From: Zobellella maritima
GTDB lineage: Bacteria; Pseudomonadota; Gammaproteobacteria; Enterobacterales; Aeromonadaceae
Direction of reading: 5' to 3'
Length of the DNA: 64,000 nucleotides
Assembly (NCBI RefSeq): GCF_003075035.1
Contig: NZ_QCZE01000001.1
Location: 1,796,602 to 1,860,601, forward strand
Both the position numbers and the translations under genes were made by a program. Positions 57,988 through 64,000 of this stretch are shown in pieces. The notes beneath the pieces are model-generated. The model saw nothing but the letters and a program-made list of their open reading frames with translations. It had not been told where the DNA came from and made no database searches. How positions within the stretch are numbered: the first letter of the stretch is position 1; the number at the start of each line of letters is the position of its first letter.

Positions 57988-58159
57988 GCAGAACGCTCAT
58001 CATCCTGGGTAGGGGCAATGTTGACAGTAAAACGGCGGGCGTGCTAGATACACGGGTTTGGTTAACGGTTCCTTGATTGATTATGCGCCGGTGCTCTGAC
58101 CCGGACGCAGACACATCCTGGATAGGCGCCCGGGTGATTTCAGGAGATGTACTGTCAAG

Positions 58160-58885
58160 ATGACAACGGACATAAAGATATTGATCGTCGAGGATGAAGA
58201 GCTGACGAGGGAGTGTCTCGTCAACTACTTTACCGCGGAAAACTATCGGGTATTTGAAGCCGGCTCTGCCGAGCTTGCCGAAAAAATATTGGCCGAAAAC
58301 AACATAGATCTCATCCTGCTGGACATCCGGCTGCCGGGCAAGGACGGCCTGACCCTGACCCGGGAGATCCGGGTGAAATCCGAGATCGGCATTATTCTAG
58401 TCACCAGCAAACAGGATGAAATAGAGCGCATTATCGGGCTGGAATGTGGTGCCGACGACTTTATCACCAAACCCTTCAACCCCAGGGAGATCCTGGCCAG
58501 GGCCAAGAACCTGGTGAGACGGGTGCGCAGTATCGCCGCCGCCCCGCAGGTCGCATCCGCCCCGAATATCAAGCAGTTCGATGCCTGGACCCTGGATCTC
58601 GACCGCCGGGTGCTGATCAATGCCGACGGCGAAGCCCTCTCCCTGACCGATGGCGAGTATCAACTGCTGTGCGCCTTTATCAACAATTCGGGCAGGACGC
58701 TGACCCGCGATCAGCTGCTTGATCAAATCAAAAACCGCGAATGGGTTCCCAGCGACAGGACCGTGGATGTGCTGGTCGGGCGACTGCGCAAAAAACTGCA
58801 AGACAACCCGGCCGACCCCAAGATGATCTTAACGGTCCATGGCGTGGGCTACATCTTTACCCCCAAGGCCATCGATCTCCCTTGA
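58160..58885 (+). CDS. OmpR/PhoB-type response regulator, TorR-like
   Basis: 241 aa. The receiver is at ~5-118 with acidic residues in ILIVEDEE, phospho-acceptor Asp in LILLDIRLPGKDG near residue 55, Thr in ILVTSK, and Lys in ITKPFNP. The winged-helix DNA-binding domain is at ~140-235 (SLTDGEYQLLCAFINN, RTVDVLVGRLRKKL, VHGVGYIF). It resembles E. coli TorR in sequence and in standing next to a TorS-like kinase. The stop overlaps the TTG start of the next gene by 4 nt. Target genes are unknown; the flanking NhaC gene is a candidate. Confidence 0.92.
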   Translation: MTTDIKILIVEDEELTRECLVNYFTAENYRVFEAGSAELAEKILAENNIDLILLDIRLPGKDGLTLTREIRVKSEIGIILVTSKQDEIERIIGLECGADDFITKPFNPREILARAKNLVRRVRSIAAAPQVASAPNIKQFDAWTLDLDRRVLINADGEALSLTDGEYQLLCAFINNSGRTLTRDQLLDQIKNREWVPSDRTVDVLVGRLRKKLQDNPADPKMILTVHGVGYIFTPKAIDLP

Positions 58886-59652
58886 GAATTCTGCTGCTGT
58901 TGCTGATGCTGGCAACCCGGGTCGAGGCCCGTACTGTGCTCGCCTGTGGTCATCCGGTCTATCCGCCCATTTCCTGGGCCCAGGACCGGCAGCTGACCGG
59001 TATCGCCCCCCACCTGGCAGAAAAACTGTTCAGGGAGCTGGGCCATACCCTGGCGCTGTCTGTCTTCGGCAACTGGGAACGCTGCCTGCAGGAAGCCAGG
59101 ACCGGCAGGGTCGAGGTCATCGTCGCGGCCTATCAAACGGCCCAACGCCAACAGGACTTCCGCTTCACCGACTACCCCATCATCGCCGACCCCATCATAC
59201 TGCTCACCCACGCCGACAACCCGGAACCGGTCACCCGCCTGGAGCAACTGAAAGGCAAGACCATCGGCCTGCTGTTTGGCGATAGTTTCGGTGACGAGTT
59301 TGATGATTTCGTCAGGCAGGAGGCCTTTGTGGAACGGGTATCGGAAGGCCGCCAGAACATGATGAAACTGGCCATGGGCAGGATCGACTATATGCCCATC
59401 GGCAAGCTGACCGCATCATTGCAACTGCAACACTTTGCCTATCGGAGCAGGCTCAAGCCATTGCCGAACATCATTACCATAGAGCAGTATTACCTGGCCA
59501 TACGACGTGACTCGCCCCTGGTGAAGCACCTGCCCTATCTGTCCGCCCGTATCAACGAGCTGACCGTTGAAAAGTACATTCAGTATATTACCGAGCACTA
59601 CAGCCAGGACTATCTTTCACGGCGGCCCGCCGGGGAGGCACCGGCCAGATGA
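58882..59652 (+). CDS. Periplasmic solute-binding protein (SBP family 3) coupled to a sensor kinase
   Basis: 256 aa from a TTG start inside TTGA that overlaps the response-regulator stop (58883-58885). This start gives a short signal peptide (MRILLLLLMLATRVEA). The mature part has the family 3 binding-protein layout: TVLACGHPVYPPISW, LTGIAPHLAEKLFRELG, and VEVIVAAYQTAQRQQDFRFTDYP. Typical members bind amino acids. No ABC transporter is nearby; it lies between regulator and kinase, the place TorT takes in Tor systems, so it likely presents a ligand to the kinase sensor domain (inference). It has a 4-nt ATGA overlap with the kinase gene. Confidence 0.85.
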   Translation: MRILLLLLMLATRVEARTVLACGHPVYPPISWAQDRQLTGIAPHLAEKLFRELGHTLALSVFGNWERCLQEARTGRVEVIVAAYQTAQRQQDFRFTDYPIIADPIILLTHADNPEPVTRLEQLKGKTIGLLFGDSFGDEFDDFVRQEAFVERVSEGRQNMMKLAMGRIDYMPIGKLTASLQLQHFAYRSRLKPLPNIITIEQYYLAIRRDSPLVKHLPYLSARINELTVEKYIQYITEHYSQDYLSRRPAGEAPAR

Positions 59653-61973
59653 ACATCATGCCGCGCAGCCTGCCCAATTATCGCAAGGCCCATCCCCTGG
59701 GTTTCAGGATGTTCCTGATGGTGCTGGCCTGCAGCCTGCTGTTCTCCCTCATCTCAACCTGCCTGCAGCTTTACAGCGATTACCACAAGGAGCGAAACGC
59801 CATCGAGGAGCGCCTGCGGCTGATAGAAAGCGGCTATCTCGACAGCCTGTCGAAAAGCATCTGGGATCTGAATATAGAGCAGACCCGCCTGCAGCTAAAA
59901 AGCATCCTGGACATGCCGCATATGTCTTCCCTGCGGCTGGAATCCGACTCCTTTGCACAGCCACTGGTTATTGGCGACCATGATCAATCACAGACCTCCG
60001 CCATCCCCTACCGCTTCGATCTCGGTTACCAGAGCCCGACCCTGGGCAGGCAACACATAGGCTCGCTGGCGCTGTGGGTGGATGAAGGCAGCATCCGCCA
60101 GCAGCTGCTGCAGGGCGCCATGATCACCCTGTTCAGCTACACCCTGACCATACTGGCCATCGCCTTCAGCATCATGTTCCTCTTTCAACGGCTGGTCACC
60201 CGGCATCTGGAGGCCATGGCCCGCTATGTTGAGCAACTGGGTCGGGGGCACCTCGATACGCCCTTGGCGCTCAGCCGCCCCGAGCACCGCCAGCAGGACG
60301 AGCTGGATACGGTGGTCAGCGCCCTCAACAATATGCGCCAGGCCATCCGCCAGGATCTGGAGCACGGGGAGCAGGAGCGCAGGCAGCTGAAGCGGCACAA
60401 GCAGGAGCTGCAGGCCATGGTGGAGAAAAGAACCCGCAGCCTGCTGCGGGCAAAAGAAGCGGCGGAGTCAGCCAATCAGGCGAAGTCCCGCTTTTTGGAA
60501 ACCATGACCCATGAAATAAGAACCCCCATGAACGGCATCCTGGGCACCATCCAGCTTTTGCAGCACGCCCGGCTGAACGAAACAGAACGGGGCTACCTGC
60601 ACACCCTCAGGCAATCCTCCGAGCACCTGCTGATGCAGTTAAACGATGTCCTGGATTACGCCAAGCTGGAACAGGGCATGTTGAGTGACGAGCAGGTGGA
60701 TTTTTCACTGACCGGCCTGGTCCAGGACTGCATGGCGCTGATGCAGGGCTACGCCCAGGAAAAGCGGCTGACCATAGATACCGAACTGGCCCCAGAGCTC
60801 CACCATTATTATCGGGGGTATGCCGGTCGCCTGCGCCAGGTGCTCGCCAACCTGCTCGCCAACGCCATCAAGTTCACCGAACAGGGCAGTGTCCAGCTCC
60901 ATATCACCTTGAAGACTCACAACCGGCTGCGCTTTACCGTGCACGATACGGGTATCGGCATCCCCCCGGAACAGCAGCAGCGGATATTCCATCGCTTTAC
61001 CCAGGCCGACGAGTCAGTTACCCGCAAATACGGCGGGACCGGACTGGGGTTAGCCATCTGTCAGACCCTGGTTCACGCCATGGGCGGCACCATAGGGGTA
61101 AACAGCAGCCCCGGCCAGGGCAGCGAGTTCTGGTTCGAACTTCCCCTCAAGCCGGTGAGCAGCCCCCCGGAACGGCCGGAAATAACGCCGGTGGAGGCCA
61201 TCGACAGCCTGAGCATACTGCTGGTGGAAGACATGCCCGTCAATCAGCAGGTGATCACCGGGCTGCTGGAGCATGATGGCCACCTGGTCTGCCTGGCCGA
61301 AGACGGCGAGTCGGCCATCGCCATCACGGCGCAACAGTCGTTTGACGTGATCCTGATGGACATGCATCTCCCCAGGATGGATGGCATCACCGTCAGCCGG
61401 CATATCCATGACCACCCCGGCCAACTGAACAAAGACACCCCCATCATCGCCATCACCGCCAGTGTTATGCCCGGGGATATCAAACGCTACCTGGATGCCG
61501 GCCTGCAGGCGGTGGTGGCGAAGCCGGTCCACCAGCAGAAGCTGCGGCAGGCACTGATGGGCGCATGCGGCACAGACCCCATCGGCCGGCCCACAGCTCA
61601 CCCCGACCTGCAACCTCAGGGGTTGCTCGCGGAAAACCCGCTGCTGGCGAAAAGCAGCGCCATCCTGGGCAAACATCAGGTGAAGACCCTGCTGGCCCGG
61701 TTCCGTCGGCAGCTGCCGGACGACTGTCGCGCCCTGGCTGAAGAAATGACCGCCGGTGACCCCTACGAAATCGAGCAGCTGGCCCACAGGCTGGCTGGCG
61801 CCAGCGCCATGCTGGGGTTTGCCGAGTTCAGCCGGCTGGTGCAACAGATAGAAACCCATGCCCACGACCAGGCACACATTCCCGCCTCCCTGCCCGGCGA
61901 ATTGCAGGATGCCATGGCCGGCACCCTCACCCAGCTTGATGCCCTGCTGACGGAACTCGAGCAACCCCACTGA
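59649..61973 (+). CDS. Unorthodox hybrid sensor histidine kinase, TorS-like (HAMP-HisKA-HATPase-REC-Hpt)
   Basis: 774 aa inner-membrane kinase. TM1 is at ~20-42, a periplasmic sensor of ~110 residues follows, TM2 is at ~155-178, then HAMP and a coiled coil to ~275. HisKA has the phospho-accepting His in MTHEIRTPMNG near residue 295. HATPase motifs are NAIKFT, DTGIGIP and GGTGLGL. The receiver near 520-635 has Asp in ILMDMHLP. The C-terminal Hpt near 690-770 has His in AHRLAGASAMLG. It would signal by a four-step phosphorelay to the TorR-like regulator encoded two genes upstream. It is shorter in the periplasm than E. coli TorS, so the stimulus is likely different. Confidence 0.92.
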   Translation: MNIMPRSLPNYRKAHPLGFRMFLMVLACSLLFSLISTCLQLYSDYHKERNAIEERLRLIESGYLDSLSKSIWDLNIEQTRLQLKSILDMPHMSSLRLESDSFAQPLVIGDHDQSQTSAIPYRFDLGYQSPTLGRQHIGSLALWVDEGSIRQQLLQGAMITLFSYTLTILAIAFSIMFLFQRLVTRHLEAMARYVEQLGRGHLDTPLALSRPEHRQQDELDTVVSALNNMRQAIRQDLEHGEQERRQLKRHKQELQAMVEKRTRSLLRAKEAAESANQAKSRFLETMTHEIRTPMNGILGTIQLLQHARLNETERGYLHTLRQSSEHLLMQLNDVLDYAKLEQGMLSDEQVDFSLTGLVQDCMALMQGYAQEKRLTIDTELAPELHHYYRGYAGRLRQVLANLLANAIKFTEQGSVQLHITLKTHNRLRFTVHDTGIGIPPEQQQRIFHRFTQADESVTRKYGGTGLGLAICQTLVHAMGGTIGVNSSPGQGSEFWFELPLKPVSSPPERPEITPVEAIDSLSILLVEDMPVNQQVITGLLEHDGHLVCLAEDGESAIAITAQQSFDVILMDMHLPRMDGITVSRHIHDHPGQLNKDTPIIAITASVMPGDIKRYLDAGLQAVVAKPVHQQKLRQALMGACGTDPIGRPTAHPDLQPQGLLAENPLLAKSSAILGKHQVKTLLARFRRQLPDDCRALAEEMTAGDPYEIEQLAHRLAGASAMLGFAEFSRLVQQIETHAHDQAHIPASLPGELQDAMAGTLTQLDALLTELEQPH

Positions 61974-62215
61974 CGGTGGCTGCCCGCCTCCACGGAAAAA
62001 TAAAGTCAATATAATCAGATAGTTGAAAACAAACACAACAAGCGTAACAAGTTATTACAAATACGCACAATCAGTAAACACCGCCATTACAACAGGATGT
62101 TAGTCTGCACTCAGTCCCCCTTGTGGTGCGACCAATACGCAAGGCACACGCTGCTGACCGACGCCCTGTCGAGCGAACAGCCGTGGCTTGCTCAATCTAG
62201 TGTATGGAGGGAACC

Positions 62216-63706
62216 ATGACGACCAAACCCATCCCGCAGAAGCCGAGCTTTTTCCTGGCGCTGCTGCCCATTGCCCTCACCTTCCTGGTGCTGGGCGTAC
62301 AGCTTTTCTACTTCAATGACTTTACCCCCCATATCCCGCTGGCCCTCGGTATCGCCATCACCGCCCTGATCGGCTGGTTTCGCGGCTATCGCTGGGATGC
62401 TATGGAAGCAGGCATTATCAAGGTGGTACGACTGGGCCTGCAGTCCGTCGGCATCCTGATCATTGTCGGCATGATCATCGGGGTCTGGATTGCCAGCGGC
62501 ACTGTACCCTACCTGATCACGCTCGGCCTCAGCCTGCTGTCGCCGGAGTTGTTTCTCGCCGCCAGTGTGCTGATCTGCGCCGTGGTATCCCTGTCTCTCG
62601 GCACCTCATGGGGTACCACGGGCACCGTCGGCCTGGCCCTGATGGGCATCGGCACCGGCTTTGACATCCCCATGTACTGGACCGCCGGCGCCGTGGTTTC
62701 CGGCGCCTTTTTCGGCGACAAGATGTCGCCCCTGTCGGACACCACCAACCTGGCACCGGCCGTGACCGGGGTCGACCTGTTCGACCATATCCGTAACATG
62801 CTGCCGACCACCATACCGGCCATGCTGATTGCCCTGGTTATCTACCTGTTTGTCGGATTCAACCTGATCAACGCCGAGCAGGTGGACTTCAGCAAGGTCC
62901 AGCTGATCATCCATGGCCTGGAAGACAGCTTTACCCTGTCGTGGATGCTGCTGCTGCCACTGGCGGTGACCATCACCCTGGCGGTGAAGAAGATGCCGGC
63001 CCTGCCGACCCTGTTTGTCGGCGCGCTGCTGGGTGCCGTGGTCGCCATAACAGCCCAGGGGGTCGGCCTGCAGGAAGTGTTCCAGTACATGTTCGGCGGC
63101 TACAAGATAGACTCCGGCATCCGCGAAATCGACGCCTTGCTGAACCGGGGTGGTATCCAGTCCATGACCTGGGTCATTACCCTGATGCTGATCGCCCTGG
63201 CGTTCGGCGGTATCCTGGAGCACACCCGCTGCCTGGAGGTGCTGGTTGACAAGATACTGTCCCGCTCGAACAGCTTTGCCACCATGCAATCATCCGCCAT
63301 CGCCACCTCGGCCATGACCAATGTGATCGGTGGTGACCCCTATCTGTCCATCGCCCTGCCCGGCCGCATGTTCGCCCCCGCCTACCGCAAGCAGGGCTAC
63401 TCGGCGCTCAACCTGTCCCGGGCCACCGAGGAAGGGGGTACCCTGGTTTCGCCGCTGATCCCCTGGAACGCAGGCGGCGCCGTGGTGATCACCGCGCTCG
63501 GGCTGGGCATTGCCGAGGGCCAGACCATCAACCTGCTGTACATCCCCCTGGCCTTCGCCTGCTGGCTGTCGCCACTGATCGGCATGTTTTACGCCCATAT
63601 GGGCTGGTTCTCACCCAAAGCATCCGCCGACGAGATAGCGCGCTGGCGACAGGAAGAAGAGAACACCGCTTCGGTCACCGAAAAACAGCCACTAACGGCC
63701 AGCTAA
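62216..63706 (+). CDS. nhaC: Na+/H+ antiporter, NhaC family
   Basis: 496 aa inner-membrane protein with about 11-12 hydrophobic segments. NhaC motifs are seen: GMIIGVWIASGTVPYLI near residue 85, SLGTSWGTTGTVGLALMGIG near 128, FFGDKMSPLSDTTNLAPAV near 168, and GTLVSPLIPWNAGGA near 410. Family members exchange Na+ for H+ or for organic acids (malate/lactate). ATG 62216 is supported by TGGAGG 6 nt upstream; ATG 62204 overlaps that ribosome site. About 240 nt separate it from the kinase gene. Two terminators follow it. Confidence 0.92.
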   Translation: MTTKPIPQKPSFFLALLPIALTFLVLGVQLFYFNDFTPHIPLALGIAITALIGWFRGYRWDAMEAGIIKVVRLGLQSVGILIIVGMIIGVWIASGTVPYLITLGLSLLSPELFLAASVLICAVVSLSLGTSWGTTGTVGLALMGIGTGFDIPMYWTAGAVVSGAFFGDKMSPLSDTTNLAPAVTGVDLFDHIRNMLPTTIPAMLIALVIYLFVGFNLINAEQVDFSKVQLIIHGLEDSFTLSWMLLLPLAVTITLAVKKMPALPTLFVGALLGAVVAITAQGVGLQEVFQYMFGGYKIDSGIREIDALLNRGGIQSMTWVITLMLIALAFGGILEHTRCLEVLVDKILSRSNSFATMQSSAIATSAMTNVIGGDPYLSIALPGRMFAPAYRKQGYSALNLSRATEEGGTLVSPLIPWNAGGAVVITALGLGIAEGQTINLLYIPLAFACWLSPLIGMFYAHMGWFSPKASADEIARWRQEEENTASVTEKQPLTAS

Positions 63707-63715
63707 CACCCACAG

Positions 63716-63743
63716 AAGCAGCCCCTCGCATGAGGGGCTGCTT
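63716..63743 (+). terminator. Intrinsic terminator of nhaC
   Basis: AAGCAGCCCCTC / GAGGGGCTGCTT stem with a GCAT loop followed by ATTCC, 10 nt after the nhaC stop. Confidence 0.85.
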
Positions 63744-63759
63744 ATTCCGCATCTGCTAT

Positions 63760-63793
63760 AAACATAAACGGGCCAACTGGCCCGTTTATGTTT
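63760..63793. terminator. Second terminator, for the convergent hydrolase gene
   Basis: AAACATAAACGGGCCA / TGGCCCGTTTATGTTT, nearly perfect, 16-bp arms with a 2-nt centre. It lies 29 nt past the stop of the - strand gene and can work in both directions. Confidence 0.85.
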
Positions 63794-63821
63794 CGCTTTA
63801 TTAATTATCTATGGCTGTATG

Positions 63822-64000
63822 TTATTTTCTGCTGCCCAGTGTATTCAGATAGTCCACACAGGTATCAACTGACTCCACGTCACCGAACTTGGCGTCGATA
63901 TCAAACAGGTTCCAGGCCACGGCACCCGGGATACGGTCGCCGATACATTCCTTCACCGCGATCGGGCGGAAGCCTTCGGCCATGGCATCACAGATGGTGG
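63822..64000 (-). CDS. C-terminal fragment of an isochorismatase-fold hydrolase, N-carbamoylsarcosine-amidase-like
   Basis: Only the last 59 codons of the gene, plus the stop, lie in the window; the rest is beyond the right edge. The visible protein has TICDAMAEGFRPIAVKECIG and DRIPGAVAWNLFDIDAKFGD, then VDTCVDYL near the end. The DAM..GF.P.V..EC.GDR..G...NLFD pattern is what I know from the N-carbamoylsarcosine amidase branch of isochorismatase-like cysteine hydrolases. The nucleophile Cys would lie just outside the window. Such an enzyme would release sarcosine for the oxidase encoded 8-14 kb away, but other amidases share the fold. Confidence 0.6.
   Translation of the reverse strand, partial: TICDAMAEGFRPIAVKECIGDRIPGAVAWNLFDIDAKFGDVESVDTCVDYLNTLGSRK

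Overview
The window reads as chromosomal DNA of a marine-type gammaproteobacterium, most likely Aeromonadales (Oceanimonas, Oceanisphaera or Zobellella-like). This is an inference from enterobacterial-style gene neighbourhoods (yfbV-ackA-pta; tRNA-Ala(GGC) array next to gltX; ligA-zipA-cysZ with cysK; ybbP-ybbA-tesA; mepK next to ldtD), from moderately high GC, and from several Na+-coupled transporters. No rRNA, CRISPR array, prophage or intact insertion sequence was seen. Coding density is high.

Region 1 (1-7.5 kb) is a signalling block: the tail of a hybrid kinase or receiver protein, two tandem REC-PAS-GGDEF-EAL proteins separated by a stand-alone CheB methylesterase, then two lipoproteins (an OpuAC-type betaine-binding protein and an unknown one). 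Region 2 (7.6-23 kb) is mostly core metabolism and housekeeping: gabD, an alanine:Na+ symporter, a VanX-type D-Ala-D-Ala dipeptidase, yfbV-ackA-pta, tpx, a TIGR01777 epimerase, the YbbAP exporter divergent from tesA, and a 3-methyladenine glycosylase. Region 3 (22.8-37 kb) has four tandem tRNA-Ala(GGC) genes with a near-consensus promoter and a terminator, then gltX, an OapA/YtfB-like protein, ligA, zipA, cysZ, two peptidoglycan enzymes (mepK, ldtD), cysK, an orphan crr without ptsHI, an HlyU-family gene and tmcA.

Region 4 (37-49.3 kb) is accessory catabolism. An alanine-family symporter and D-serine dehydratase come first. Next are two small envelope genes bracketed by a dispersed intergenic repeat. 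Then comes the most interesting system in the window: a DSD1/D-glucosaminate-dehydratase-like PLP enzyme divergent from an RpiR regulator, followed by a D-aminoacylase-like deacetylase, RidA, a sodium:solute symporter, a 2-keto-3-deoxygluconate kinase and KDPG aldolase. Together they form a plausible complete route from N-acetyl-D-glucosaminate, the C1-oxidised sugar released when LPMOs attack chitin, to pyruvate and glyceraldehyde-3-phosphate.

Region 5 (49.5-64 kb) handles one-carbon and methylamine-type metabolism. A heterotetrameric sarcosine oxidase operon (soxBDAG) lies behind glyA and is divergent from a GlxA-type AraC regulator. Sarcosine would be demethylated to glycine plus methylene-THF and fed to serine. 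It is followed by a translationally coupled TorR / periplasmic binding protein / TorS-like signalling trio, an NhaC-type antiporter, and the 3' end of an isochorismatase-fold hydrolase resembling N-carbamoylsarcosine amidase, cut by the window edge.
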